In this document: piece by piece, positions 47,285 through 60,045 of the stretch
Layout: every line of letters starts with the position of its first letter
Position numbering within the stretch: position 1 is the first letter of the stretch
Assembly (NCBI GenBank): GCA_963682025.1
Contig: OY821518.1
Coordinates: forward strand, 127,414,582 to 127,478,581
Direction of reading: 5' to 3'
Length of the DNA stretch: 64,000 bases
DNA from: Cordilura impudica
Lineage: Eukaryota; Arthropoda; Insecta; Diptera; Scathophagidae
The notes under the pieces: generated by a model
What the model saw: the letters and a program-made list of their open reading frames with translations, nothing else
What the model was told of the DNA's origin: nothing
Databases searched by the model: none
Position numbers and translations under genes: made by a program

Positions 47285-49172
47285 TTATATTTATTCCTTC
47301 ACAAAAACTTCAGTCTTTTTTTATATGGTACGGAAAAATATTAAAAACGCCTACGACCATGATTGTTGTTGAATTACAACTGCAACAACCGTAATCAGGC
47401 TGAATAATTGTAAAATGGCTGAAAGTTTCAGTTTTTCATCGAATGCTCTATTCAGTTTCAAATCAAATAAAAAATTTAAAATATTAGTGAATTTTGCAAT
47501 TTAATGTTAGATTTATTGAAAATGTTTCCAATAAAAATTACAGTTGTTCCAACTGGCAATTAAGAAGTTCCTCTCGTATTTCTATCTACAATAAAGATTA
47601 GTTTGAACTTCTTCCATTACCTAAGGTAGAAATGCAACTTTCTTAAACTGAAAGTATTTTATGGAGATGCTTATAGCATTACAAATTTAACAGTCTCTAT
47701 TAATCATATAATATCCAAAGAATACAATTTCTTCCCAAGAATTTATAAGCTGAAACAGTTTCAAACTCCCCCAAAAGAGTTCTCATCAATGCGAAATCAA
47801 TGCAGTTTAAGTCTCTTACTTGTCTATCATTATCTTAAATATATTTAGTCTAATAATACGTTACACTTGATTAATTTCCATGAAAAAAAGAAGAAAAAAA
47901 AAATCAAAAAACCAGCACGTTTTATTGTTACACTCTACTAAACACATGCACATTAACAGGAACAATTTTGGTTAAGAAATAAAATAAAATAAAATCACAC
48001 TAATGATCAATGTGTTCAGAAAATATAAATTCGGCATAATAAAGATGTTAAAGCAAAGAATGGCCAAAGAAATAATTGCAAATGTTTATAGTTCAAGAGA
48101 TTAACTACACCGAGGGTTAAAACATGCAACCCGAGAATAAAACATCAAAGTAAGAAAATCATGCATTTGTGAGCTGAAATTTTGGAAAAAGAAACAACTA
48201 CAGATCAAACATACAAAGAAACGTGGCCAGGATTAATAATTAAACACATTCAAACATTCAAACAACAATGCAGACATATGATGGAAGGACGAATAATATA
48301 ACTGGACATTGCCGATAAAATTTTTATCTGCATTAGGTGGGCACTCATTTTCAAGGGATGATGTTTGTTTTACATACTTTTTGTTTTAATTCGATGACTT
48401 TCAAAAATAATTTTTTAATGCACTTTTAATAAAATTAGTTGTTGTATGTGGAAAATACTCGTTAAGTTCAATACCAACAATGCTGTAAACAATTATTCAA
48501 GTTCTGTGCGTGATTTATGAAAATTAAGTGTGATTCTAATGTTCATTCACACATATATTCACATAATTATAAACACAATCAATGAATTTTTAAATAGGAA
48601 AATAAATAAGAGCAAAAAATAATGAGCACCAGACATTGAAGCTTAACTATAACTGGTCATTTCTATGGATAACTAAACGAACACCTCATTCACATACACA
48701 CACACACACAAATACACATGGCAATTTGTGCATATGCAAGTGTGCACATGTGATACTCCCCCTCATTTGTGTTCCCAAAAATTTTATTCAAAACGTGCTT
48801 TTTGCTTGACTGTCCGAATTTTCTCGATTCCATACCATTGAATTTGTTAAACAATTTGTTAAGGTCTCTGTCATTCACTATTTCTATTTATTTACGACTA
48901 CTTTCAAACATTAGCATTCACATTCACATTTACTTCCACCACCCTCACATATGCAAAATTTTTTCTTTTCCGTATTCCCGTTGTAACCATACGAACGTTG
49001 TTTGTACTAAACACATCATTGCTTGTTTTAAGCCTGTAATTATTAAGATGAATGTGTATCTAAGTCTATTTTTATAGTTCCATTTGCGAAACACTCAAAG
49101 CTTAAATGTTAGTAAAATTTGCTTTAAATAAAATGTCCAAAAAGTACAAGTACGAGTGTATGTGGCATAAAT
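47285..49172. other. Apparently unique sequence, no gene
   Basis: No element terminus or coding signal recognised. It contains a (CA)n microsatellite at 48695-48710. It may be the least repetitive intergenic stretch of the right half. Confidence 0.4.
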
Positions 49173-49290
49173 AGGTTTGCATGGGCACAGATGGACGGAC
49201 AGACGCTAAGTCGACTCAGAAAGTGATTCTTAATCGATCGGTATAATAAAAGGTCTAGGTTAAATACCATTTCACATAGTGGCATTTTGC
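49173..49290. mobile_element. Family D fragment
   Basis: Carries GGACGGACAGACGCTAAGTC, then AGAAAGTGATTCTTAATCGA and TCGGTATAAT, matching the interior of family D copy 1. Confidence 0.55.
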
Positions 49291-50543
49291 AAACGTTGAC
49301 CAAATTGATAACGAATTTTTTAAATAAGTTTTAATATTTCCAAAAATTTTTAATAAATGATTTTGACAATAATATGGTGTGTGCAAGAATCATAAATATA
49401 AGAGGATGTTCAAACTGAAAATTGGATCGATTGAATAAGAGTGTTGACTTAAGCACAAACATTGTATTGTTGCTAGAAATGTTTTTATGCGCAAATTTAG
49501 CAAAATTAAATCTAGCTTCATTGTGGCACTTTGTTATTTATTTTTTGTTTCTGCTTCTCAAATTGTATACTTTCGTTATATTTAAAATTCCTCTAGATGG
49601 TTGCATTTGACATATTTAACCAACGTCCTCAAGCCGATAAGTAACGTGTACGAGTGGCTCGCTTTGCATTAAATACGAGTCTCAGTACGTAGATTAAGCT
49701 TTCGTTTGGTTCCAGGTAGCGTGCTCCGTCCATATATTTTTGGATTCTTTAAAAAATTTTGCCTCCCGATTTATCCGCAATTGTTATAACTTTGTTAACC
49801 TTGCTCAAATTCAGAAAGCTGTGTACCTCGTGTTATTTTTCTTAACATAAAACTCCAAAAAGACACTGATGACACTACCAGCTTTGATTTTAATAACTGA
49901 CCTTAGAATTGTGAAACACTTGCAGATTTTTTTTATTGTTGTTCTATAAATGTACCGTTAGTCCAATAAAGTTAATTTCTTGTTGTTAAGTGATCTTCTA
50001 ATTGTGAAACGGACCTTATGTTAAAAAAAACTATTTTTTAATCGCAAGAATTTCTTTAGAATTTAGTTCATTTAGTTGCGCAACTTTAGAATTATAAAAG
50101 CTATCATATCAGGTTCCACAAATTTAAAGTTGTAAATATAAGTTAAATGTTCTGAAATGATTTTACTACTAATTATGCCTTGTAATACATATACTCGTTG
50201 TAGAAACGGGGCGACTTAAAATTGAGAATCCTTACATCCTCAGCAAAAATAAAATTTTTCATTTATTTGAAACAACCGAAATATTAGAGAAATAAAATTG
50301 CCTAAGAAATAGAAATTTGGATGTAGCAACAGAATTCGATGTAACTGATCTAACGGTTGGTAACAAATCTGTTATCTGTGTAACAAAGCAGAAGTTCAGA
50401 ACTTGCATGAAAATAAGTCAAATTATTTATATGCAACAATAGTGTGTTGCCCAATTTATATTTTTATGAATTAATGGAAGAAATGAAACTGTAATTCAAA
50501 GTCGTTTACATAATGTATAGCCTACCTTTATACGAACTTGTCA
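49291..50543. other. Repeat remnant with a Tc1-like 3' flank
   Basis: 49895-50020 shares TGACCTTAGAATTGTGAAAC, AATGTACCGTTAGT and TTCTTGTTG with 55520-55675, which follows a Tc1-like transposase. It is therefore a fragment of the same transposon's 3' end. The remainder is unassigned. Confidence 0.45.
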
Positions 50544-53272
50544 TCTTATATATATTTACGCTGATCCCTGACTCACTGACTGACTGACTGATTCTGTAAC
50601 GCTGAAATAATATACACACATAGCACTCCCTACAAAGCTATGTGAAATACACAAACAAAATTTAATCTTTTTCATTTTATACAAACACACACACAATTTT
50701 CTCTCTTCTTTGTTACCGACCAGTGCTGCTAATAAAATTTTCTGAAAATCTACAATTTTGGAAACTAAATCGCCAAAAATTGTCATTTTTAAAACAAGAA
50801 ATTGTCAGGAAAATTTTACCGCTTATAAAACTCGAAAAAATATTACAAAAGGAAGCAATAAAATTTATTTCTATCATTTATATTACGAATATTATTACAG
50901 CATTGGTTATTTCTATATATAAAAATGTATTAGTGGTGAAATTTCAACGAAAAACAGTTAAAACAGCAACAGCAATCAGCTAAATAATTTTATTGACATG
51001 TATCTACAGCTGAAACACATAATATAGGTTAAAAGTATCGCCGTAATTAAAACTTAAATCTTAAACGGAGATGCTATTCAAGGTATTTCCGTTTTGAAAC
51101 GACTTGACCCAGAATTAAATCTATACATATTATGTAATTTATATTTACACTGAACAAAAACTATTAATTTTCGATAAACCACCCATTAATTGTTCACCCT
51201 TGGCGACATAATTTTTATACTACTGAAAATTTTAATCTTCAATCTTAACAAATTTAACAAATAATTTTTAACAAATTCAAATATCGTCGAAATTACAATA
51301 AGTTATCATAATTGGCAGCACTGCTAACGACAATAGCACTACATATGCAGATTTCGTGTTAAATATGGAATAAGATGAACGCAAACAATGCTTTAAAAAA
51401 CTAATACCTATTCAAATTCTTCTTTAAATTCCCTTTGTTGGTCAATGAAAAAACTCTGCAAAAAAAGTAATGAAGGAAATTTTAAACATTTTTATTTTTC
51501 TCATTTAACGTCGTCCGATATGCATACATACTTTTTTTTATCAAACTAAACTTTACCGTTTGTCTGTTTTGTTTTTCATCTCAAAATTGTTTTGAATTGT
51601 TAGGAGTGCTTTCGTTCAGGTTCTCGATTGCCAGCACTTACCAAAGAGTATGCTTTTTTTGATAAATATTTGAGAATAAAGAGATCTTCAATGTGGATTT
51701 TGTTGTTGTCCAATATGATTTCGTTTAAAGCTCTGTATTGAAAAGCACTTGAAAAAATAGTGCAATATTAAGTTTAAAATTTAAATTATTCTGACTTCGC
51801 TTAATTAAATTACATTGTAATTTCAGAAGAAAGGTGGGAAAATAATTTTTTTCACTCATAATATTTATTTTTGCATAATTTGCTTTCAAAAAAATTTTGA
51901 AAAACATAAATTACGTAAAGGTACATATGTATTTATATTTAAGATTTTAATTTTAATAATATATTGAAATTATCATGGAAGAATTAAAGGCGATTTGGAA
52001 TAATAATTTTGTTTTTTAAGTAAAACTAATACGCCTTTTTTTTTTTTTTTTTTGATTTATAGATAACTGGAAAAAATGTTCGCTTTTTAGAGTTTACATT
52101 TATGATGACATATGAAATATATTTATCTCTTTTTTGTAGGTGTATTGGTGTTTGCACTTCCTTAAGGGGTGGTAGGTTTTAAAACATTTTTTTGCATTTC
52201 TCTTTCTGAATGCACAACATGTCGAGAGTGTTGTGTCAAAATTTTAAGTAAATCAGAGCCAAACGATACAATTACAATTTTACAATTTTAGACACTATAT
52301 CTACACATAAATCATCACGTAATCACTTTCTTTCCCATTTTTTAACAACAAATTCCCGAAATTGTATAGCAAAAATCGTTTTTCACTTCAAAATGCTGCA
52401 AAAAAAAAAAAAAAAAATTGAAAAAAATCTTCGTCACTACCACAGGAAACATGTCACCTTTGAAATGCGTTCCGATTTTTTTATTTCACATGATCCGGTA
52501 ACGAGTTATGATGTCCACCGCAAAACAACAACGCCTCCGGAGATTCGCTGTCACGGACTTATTTATTAAAATTTTTAATTGAAATTTTTTTTGCAAAGAT
52601 TCTTCAAATATAATGCTATAACGTATATATAAAATAAATAATCCAACATTATTCATATCTTCAAAAAAGAATTATGAAAATACGAATTTTTTAAACTTTT
52701 AAAACCTTACCCCCCTTAAGAAACTTTTAGGAACCTTGCTCTAAAACGTTTTTTTTTTCTATGCTGTTCTATTTTTCTACAATAAAATGGAGTTAGTTTA
52801 TAGCGAACTTGGCGTGACCGGCCAAATTAGTACCTTATAGACTAAGTTCGTTATAACCGTAGTATTTTTTTGATTTGTCCGAAAGGTTTAAAAAGTTTTT
52901 TTAGTTGAATAAGTTATAAAGTTATAAAACATAAATTAACTTACTAAAAAGATACATATTAATTTTTGTCTTAATAAGACTAAAATTACCGAGTTTCTAT
53001 CAAAATAAAATATTTTTTTAAAATCATATAATATGAAAAACTCCTTATGTATAGAAGCAGAAAGTACAAAGCAAAGGCTGGCTATTGGCAAACTTTTACG
53101 AAAATATACATAAAAGGACCTTTTACAAAACTTCATTTGAAAATCGAAGTTTTTGTTTTGTATTAAAATTAAATGAAAATAAAATTAAATTAAATTGAAA
53201 TTAATTTTTTTTTTAAATATATAAAATATACGAAAATTCTGAAATGGAAAAAAAATTTGTTTGTTAAAGTCA
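50544..53272 (+). mobile_element. Helitron family E copy lacking its 3' terminus
   Basis: Starts TCTTATATATATTTACGCTG after A (50543) and is colinear with 34709-37304 throughout, up to TTGTTAAAGTCAAAA at about 53272. The CTAG-terminated hairpin expected next is missing. The sequence instead turns to an unrelated stretch (53273-53645) containing CGCTATAAG and TTCGTTATAAGCGAACTCC words. Confidence 0.8.
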
Positions 53273-53645
53273 AAAGTTTGATATAACCACTGTTCGCTAT
53301 AAGAGAAGCAATTTGTATGAAAAATGTGATTAAAACTCTTGGGACCGAAGAAATTCTTCACTATAAACAAAAATTTATTACAACCAGGGTTCGTTATAAG
53401 CGAACTCCATGGTATTAAATTTTAATAATTTTGGGAATCTCCAATCTCCTCACTTTACCCGGCCTTCCCATTTCAAGTCAAAATGATCACACATCCAATA
53501 GTCAAAAAATTGTTAAGCAACTGTCCCATTGAAAAATTGAAAGAGAGAATTGAAACGTATGATTGTTTAGTAAAAAAAGAGTAAAAAAGTGTGAGTGCAT
53601 TAAAACCTGAAAGCCAAAAATTTAACGTGTGAAGGCCGGATAATA

Positions 53646-54243
53646 TCTTAAATATATTTACGCTGATCCCTGACTCAGTGACCGACAAATTCTGTAACGC
53701 TGACCTAAATGATACGGTACTAATTCCTAGGATTGATTTCGCCCCAACCGACACCACATTACATATCATATTAAAACGCCGCCAGTTTCCAGTAATTCCT
53801 GCATACGCAATTACCATAAACAAGGCTCAAGGCCAGTCATTTGATTTGGCATTAATTTGGAGACCGCGGTATTTTCACACGGCCAACTGTATGTGGCTTT
53901 GTCACGATCAAAAGTTGCAAGCCAAGTTAAGATACGTATTCAATCGAACCCACAGCAAGGAGAACTATTAAATGACCAACGATATTTCACACGAAATATT
54001 GTTTTTCAAGAGATTCTAAATTGAAAAACTTTTTTGCCAAATATTTCTTATCTGTTTTGATACTTATGTATATAATTTCTACAGACACAATTTTTTTTCA
54101 CATGCACATATGTAACATATAATTTTCAATTTACTACTATATTAAAAGAAATACAATTTATTATAAATTTTTCGTGTATTTAAATTTAAACTGTTTTATT
54201 CATAATTTTTAAACGGGCGCCTAGGCGCCACACAATCAACTAG
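53646..54243 (+). mobile_element. Helitron family E deletion derivative with helicase remnant
   Basis: Starts TCTTAAATATATTTACGCTG after A (53645) and ends with GGGCGCCTAGGCGCC, ACACAATCAA and CTAG before T (54244). The first ~60 bp are the family 5' end. Helicase sequence follows directly, indicating an internal deletion of an autonomous element. Confidence 0.85.
53712..54024 (+). pseudogene. Helitron RepHel protein, C-terminal Pif1-like helicase fragment
   Basis: The first frame reads VLIPRIDFAPTD and LKRRQFPVIPAYAITINKAQ followed by GQSFD, matching the conserved block before SF1B helicase motif VI in Helitron proteins. A frameshift near 53865 moves it to a second frame with VFSHGQLYVALSRSKVASQV, which contains motif VI (QLYVALSR). 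That frame runs to a TGA at 54022-54024. Only about the last 105 residues of a protein normally over 1,300 residues remain; Rep and helicase motifs I-V are gone. It cannot be active, but it identifies family E as derived from a RepHel-encoding Helitron. Confidence 0.88.
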
Positions 54244-54739
54244 TTAAGTATATTGTGCAAACCTGCAAAAGAACAGAAAAAAAATACTGATTTGTAAAAT
54301 GTTATAGAAAAAATCAAAATATTTGACGAGGTAACGAAGACTACTAAAACTAAGCATTAGAGTGGGTCACAAAAAAGTGTTAGATGCACCCTCCCCCGCT
54401 CCCGCATCTAATGTTATGTTGGACATGTCCGCGTATGAGAGATATTCAATAAAAATTTTTCATTTGTATGTGTCTTCCCTCAAGATGTTAAGATTTTTTT
54501 GATCAAATTAAGATATTTTAATCTCCATTTGATTTAAGCGACGAGTTGTTTCATAATTTTTTGCTATTCGCATTTGTTCAGATTCCAGCTCATTTTTTTC
54601 GAAGTGAGAACTCTCTTCCAAATTTATGCTTAAGTTTTCCGGTTTTTGTTTGGTAAAACAAAACACGTAATTTTAAAGGGTAATTCATTGTATTTTTTAA
54701 TACAAAATATTGGCCATCGGCATTTTGCAGGTAATTTGT

Positions 54740-54870
54740 GAAAACTATGCCAGAAAAACTGCTTGTTTTTCATTCAAATCATGCGGGACCCATTTACTGA
54801 GTTTAGTGATCTTTCCCAGTGATCGTCAACGTTTGCCGATTGTTTCTTGTGATACTAGATTTACGGCTTT
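54740..54870 (-). pseudogene. Mariner-like transposase fragment
   Basis: On the - strand a KITKLSKWVPHDLNEKQ-like stretch matches the K-W-V-P-H-x-L motif between the helix-turn-helix and catalytic domains of mariner transposases. The flanking frames are broken. Short and degenerate, found by motif only. Confidence 0.5.
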
Positions 54871-55069
54871 CATATAGAAGTCACCACTTTTAAATTCTCG
54901 AAACCATAACTCACATGTTATAATCGATGGAGCGTGTTCACGATATGTTTCTACCAGCAAACGATGACTTTCTTTTGATCACTGAAGGACGCAAAGACGC
55001 AAGTTTTTAGCGGACTCAACTTGTGTTTGTAGTTTAAATGTAAGTCGAACAAAATAACGTATGTTTCAA

Positions 55070-55680
55070 ATTATTCTGATGTGAACTTTTCGATACATAC
55101 TTGGATGGATGAAGAGCGCAGACTACATACACCCACTCGAGAAAAGCCTGGTGCCATTTTTGGAGGAAGTGGTGTTTTCGACAGGATAACGCTTGGATCC
55201 ATGTTAGCCGAAAAACATAATAATTTTTTTTTATTATAACCACAGCAATTTTGGAGTAGACGGAATTCTCACCAGACCTCAATCTCATAGAAAATATGTG
55301 GGGCATCTTGATGCAAAGAGTGTATAGAGATAATCGATAGTTAGCTCGTTTAATAACCACTCGAAAGGTAAAATGGCAAAATATTGACCAAAACACAATT
55401 ATCAATCTTGCTGGAAATATGAAAAAACGAATTCAAGTTGTTTACAATAAGAGAGGAAAGTGTAAATAATAATCTTTTGTCCATAAATTTTGACATTTCT
55501 TTACATTTCGTCTAAAAACCTTGATGACCTTAGAATAGTGAAACACTTGTATTTCTGTAATTGTTAATTAATAAATGTACCGTTAGTTAAGTGTTATTTC
55601 TTGTTGCTGCTTGTATTCTTAGCTAGATTTACAGTCCGTCGTTCTGACCTTATAATTGTGAAATGCATCTTATAAGTTTT
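55070..55680 (+). pseudogene. Tc1-like transposase C-terminal half and 3' flank
   Basis: Pieces on the + strand include QDNAWIHVSR (55182-55211), holding the second catalytic Asp of the DD34E triad. SPDLNLIENMWGILMQRVYR (55269-55328) carries the Glu of the triad in the NxIExxW motif. A C-terminal stretch then runs to a stop near 55468. Stops and frameshifts break it. The sequence after it (55520-55675) recurs at 49895-50020. The first catalytic Asp is not identifiable. Confidence 0.72.
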
Positions 55681-56109
55681 TGCTGTAAAAAAAATATGCG
55701 TGAAAACTGAAAACAATATGTCTTTCTATCAGATACTACTACAGAGGAAATTGTAATGAGTTGTACCATTTGAATCAATATAATATATATATTTATTGAT
55801 TAAATTTTAATTTCGTATGTTATAATCGGAATTACAAACTTTTTTTTATCATAATAAAAATTTAAAGTGCAAAGTTCTGTTGCATGTAATTAGTAGGCTT
55901 TTGCCTTAAATATATTTTCAGAAAAGTTGTTAGAAATGCAGTGAATGTAATAAATAATATTTGGCCAGAATATGCCTACGTGGTAAATAAAGTAACAGAT
56001 CTGCAAAAACTAGATTATGTCCATTATTCCTTTTATAATAGGCTAAGCCTTGCAGATATTGGATGTAACAAACTCCGAATGGGATCTAATGCTTGTTGGC
56101 ATAGAGTAT
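55681..56109. other. No supported feature
   Basis: AT-rich. No terminus or coding signal recognised. Confidence 0.35.
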
Positions 56110-56590
56110 GAGTTTAGAATTATTTTATTCGAAAAATCAGCATCCACTTGTTGATGTTCATCCATTCAACGAGTTCTCTTTGCTGTGCATTGTCATTGGA
56201 CTTCAGTTCTTGTATAAATCAAACTTGACAAGAGTAGAGACTGAGATTTTCGGTGAGAAAAAGCTAAAGAGAACTTCATGAATTTTGCAATTCTTGTCCG
56301 AATTGATGTAGCTGTGCTTTAACCAACACTTGTACACACTGCTTCGATATTGACAATTGAACGGCTTGTTTTTGGACACCCAGTGTGATTAGCATCACTA
56401 AGTGATCTATTTTGATCCAGTTAGATAAATATCTTGACTATGGTTTGTACGAAATTTTCAAACCGTAGCCACCAAACCTTTCATAATATTTAAAATATTG
56501 TTCAACAATGAGAACGCGTTGTTCTATCGAGTAATGCTCCATTTTTATTTACCTTAAACTGCCAGCTGTCAAACTGTCGTTTTCTTTGGT
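56110..56590 (-). pseudogene. Mariner-type transposase, N-terminal half
   Basis: In broken - strand frames the order of an MLE-type N-terminus is visible. A start region around MEHYSIEQRVLIVEQYFK (near 56540) is followed by FGGYGLK. A linker with GCPKTSRSIVNIEAV lies at about 56335-56380. After it comes a helix-turn-helix region ending in DEHQQVDADFSNKI near 56120, matching the E-x-x-x-D-P-x-F-x-x-K-I block before the first catalytic Asp. Stops are frequent. It is probably the same superfamily as the C-terminal fragment at 58266-58720, but the two lie on opposite strands. Confidence 0.65.
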
Positions 56591-56639
56591 TGCCAACACT
56601 TCACTGCACATCTGGGGTGGTGGAAGGCTGTGAATGTAA

Positions 56640-57800
56640 AAGTTAGGCTCTATAAACTTGTAAAAGAGATTGGCCTGGGCACCACTGGAGCCATTGGATC
56701 AATACCAAAGGTGGGGACGGAGGCTATGTTGAATGTCAATCCTTTTGATACATTAATTAAGAGAACGACTCTCCATTTAAGAGAGTGATGTGGTCTTAAG
56801 CAACGCTCCTGGAGACATAGCCCAATCCTCCTGAGAGACACATATTGATCGGGAAACCGATTATATGTGAACAGTGACGTTTTTTTTAAAGGAAATTTTA
56901 TAATCACAATACCTACCAGGGAAAACTGGGAAACAGACAAGGCTGAGATCTCAGTTTAGACTGATGGTTCGAAGATAGAAACAGGGGTTACTCGGTTGAA
57001 ATTGACATTCGGATGTTCTTAGACTTCCTCAGAAATGTAGTGTTTTTCAGACCGAGATCAATTAAATTCTCTTAGAAACGAAAATAATTGTGCAACTTGT
57101 TATGGATCCATCAACCATTCATATTTTCGCGAACATTCTTGGTGTTCTCAAATCCTTAGAATCGGAAACACTCAGGAAATGTATGTATGGAAATGTGTCT
57201 CTCAGCTTAAACTGACAATTAAGGCTGATATGGGTTCACGGCGAGCGATTTGGCTGATGAGTGTGCATGGATTGGCTCCGAATTGGTGGAGTGGATAATT
57301 GAAACTAGTATTTTAATATATCTGAGCTGACCTACTTTATAGAGGAGGCAGTTGACCTAAAATGGATGACGAGATAGAAACAGTTGACATCTTGCAGTGT
57401 ATCCCAGATCCTCTGACTTGGTAATGGGACAATCAGCGTACTTATAGCATAGTTCACAGGATACCGTCTAATAGGGCAGATATAAGGAGTTTAGGTGTCT
57501 TAGGAGCCGACTTCTGTAGGATATGTATGGATGTGGACGAGGAGGAGTCCGTGCAGCATCTACTGTGTGGGTACCCAGAACTAAACGGCACCTTAGATGC
57601 CTAGGCAACGATTATTTTATAATCTGGACTGCATAATAGATGTTCTACTGTATGATCTTCCGCGGAGATACGGGGCGCAAACGTAGCATACTTTTATTTC
57701 TTTTTCAAAATTCTTCACATTTATCTATTTAATGGTTTCCCAATGAGCCATATGGCCTTCAAGGCTTTTGAGCGGGCTATCCACCTTACCTAACTTAACT
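56640..57800 (+). pseudogene. LINE ORF2 3' part with RNase H domain
   Basis: Fragments in shifting frames read GGTEAMLNVNPFDTLIKRTT (56710-56770), the pre-RNase H segment, then TDGSKIETGV (56960-56995), the first acidic motif of LINE RNase H. ILRIGNTQE-like and SQLKLTIKADMGSRRAIW follow at about 57160-57260. A C-terminal Cys-containing piece CRICMDVDEEESVQHLLCGY lies at 57510-57570. The 3' end (57740-57800) has CCACCTTACCTAACTTAACT, as in R1/I-group LINE tails. This differs from the jockey-like LINE elsewhere, which lacks RNase H. Confidence 0.75.
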
Positions 57801-58265
57801 AAAACCATTGATGATATTACCGTACATCGGTCGAGTTAATACGATGATACATTTTCAATTTTGACCCTGAGTGAATTTCCTAAAGTTGTACTGATTTATA
57901 AAAATTTTTCTTTGGCTGTAATTGTGGGTAGGTTTTTTCTTTTGCACATTTACAATACATTCTTTTTTCTCTTCTATGGCAACATTAGTTTTATGTATTT
58001 AGCTCCTTTTATATGTAGATTTATTTTTTGGTTTTTATTTTAGTTTCCATAACATTCTGGTAGTTTATGTCTATTTGTGGCTGTCACCCTTAGTTTTATT
58101 CCATTTAAATATAAAGGTTTTTGTTTTTCCATTGCTGCTGGACAAATACATATATACGAATGATATTTGAATATATTCAAATGTGTATACATAAGATTGC
58201 CGGAATGCTAATGTATATTTGGTAGAACTTTATTTGTTTTATACAACATTTATTAGCATACATTT
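57801..58265. other. No gene; short repeat end near 58079
   Basis: Contains GGCTGTCACCCTTAG at about 58079-58093, the reverse complement of the terminus at 20288. The rest is T-rich and unassigned. Confidence 0.35.
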
Positions 58266-58720
58266 AAAGGGTGAACCAATAAGAATGCACGACTATGATT
58301 TTCGGCACAGGAACATGATAAATGAGTTATTGTGGCTTCAACTGGTTGGTATGGATTTGAACGACATTTGGTTTCACCAAGACGACGCCACCTGCCATGC
58401 CGCTCACGAAACAATCGATTTATTGGAGTAACGATTTCCAGACCGAATCATCTTCCGAAATTCTGGTGTAAATTGGCCGCCAGTATCGTCCGATCTCTTT
58501 CTTTGTGATTTTTTGAAATCTCAGTTCTATGTAAATAAACCACAAGAATTCCTCAGCTCAGAGATCCAACGCATCATCGGTGAGATAGAGCCACATCTTT
58601 TTCAAAATCTCATCGAAAATATGCCTGATATTTTATCCCATAATAGGAGCATGTCTTACTCAAAAATGCGTTTTAGTTTTAAATGAAATTGTGCATTCTT
58701 ATTGGCACCCCCTTTGCATA
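58266..58720 (+). mobile_element. Mariner-type deletion derivative with both TIRs and transposase 3' part
   Basis: AAAGGGTGAACCAATAAGAA, then TGCAC, at the left is inverted at the right as GTGCATTCTTATTGG, then CACCCCCTTTG. These TIRs enclose only the catalytic C-terminal half of a transposase, with NDIWFHQDDATCHAAHETID (second Asp) at 58360-58419. A frameshift follows, then VNWPPVSSDL, FLKSQFYVNKPQ and a tail ending in ISYSKMRFSFK-like sequence. The N-terminal half was deleted, so it is a non-autonomous derivative. Confidence 0.8.
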
Positions 58721-59670
58721 CATACTCTTACGTACGAGCTAGTAACAACACATGTAACCAGAAATGCTCGTAAGTATAATCATAAATTATCGATTAGAAA
58801 CTTAAAGCAATTTCTAGTGCAAAAAAACTATATAATTTAAAGATAAGTTTAACCACTGTACAGCTTTATGTGTATTTAGATTTAAAGGAACTATCTCATA
58901 CTTTCATCAAATATTTACGGGTTTTATAAAAATGTATGAAACGAAAATTTAGCCTAAAGGAAATAAATAGCATAAATTTCTTTTTAAGCCCTATCCATTG
59001 TTGGTAGATGGAAACTAATATGAAGCTAATGGAAAATAATTATTGAAATTAGCGCAGAGTTCTGCGACAAAAATCCGGTGGTCAGAGAGAAAACAAAACC
59101 TATTTTATGTTTCGAAAGCTCATATCATTTGAAATGAATTCTAAATTACTGCTCTTTTCTTTTAAAAATTCAACTAAAATAATTTTCTTTTAAAAAATGT
59201 TGTTGATAACCCGGGGATATTTAGTTTCAACTTAGGCTACAACTTTATTTAAAATTCAAAACACATACTTTATTGTACCAACAAAAAAGAATTGCAACTT
59301 TTTTTCAAATTAAAAATGTCCCTTTTTCCTACAATAAAATAAACGAGCAAATAACAGAAGAAAAAACAGGATACTAAATACAAATATTGTAAATAATTTT
59401 GCAACATGTTCATCAAAATGTAACACAAGTTTCGGTTTTTTTTGGGTAAATATTTGTTGTGACCGTAAAACAAATGTTATAAATTCTAATAAAAAATTGA
59501 ATTGAATATGTATTAGAATGGAGTTGGAAAAATGACAGAAAAATTGAAATTGAATGCCACGAGTGAAGGATAAGAGTACATACAGAGAAAAATTTTAGAA
59601 AAACTACAATAAGTGATTTATTTAAGATTTCTGGAAATTTATGCATATAGCCTCTTCGAGTCATAATATT
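58721..59670. other. No supported feature
   Basis: AT-rich. ORFs on the - strand (59270-59664) are low-complexity and show no domain. Confidence 0.4.
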
Positions 59671-60045
59671 TCAAAAATTAATAGGCTAGGCAATTCCTTG
59701 TGACCGATGTTTTGCTCTACCGTTTTATCCCGATTTTGACCAAACGTATATTATTTGAAAGGTATTTCGTTTTAGCCGTTTTGTAGATTTACAAATTTTT
59801 AAATTTTCTCCTCTATTTGAAGTAAATTGCATTTAAAGTTGCTACTTACACATACATAAAATTATACAATGCTATGTGTGTGTTTATTAAACTTGTTAAT
59901 GTGTTTGTAATAAAAATGAGTTTGTTTTTTGTGTAGATTTGTGAATTGGCTATAATTGATAAACACAATTTTAGGGTTTTTATTTAATGAAAAAATAAAA
60001 TTTCCTAGAATTTGCACTCGAATTTCGAGGGCTTGAATCTGCTAG
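59671..60045 (+). mobile_element. Helitron family A copy (plus strand), complete
   Basis: Starts TCAAAAATTAATAGGCTAGG and ends with the CTCGAATTTCGAG hairpin, GGCTTGAATCTG and CTAG before T (60046). About 375 bp and non-coding. It gives the uninterrupted sequence CCAAACGTATATTATTTG used to define the nested insertion at 6044. Confidence 0.82.

Noticed and set aside
49422..49610. 62-codon hydrophobic ORF
   Set aside because: No homology signal, AT-rich codons, not conserved in any repeat; consistent with chance.
55034..55405. 123-codon minus-strand ORF
   Set aside because: Antisense shadow of the Tc1-like transposase remnant on the plus strand.
56650..56940. 96-codon minus-strand ORF
   Set aside because: Antisense to the LINE RNase H region, which carries the recognisable motifs on the plus strand.
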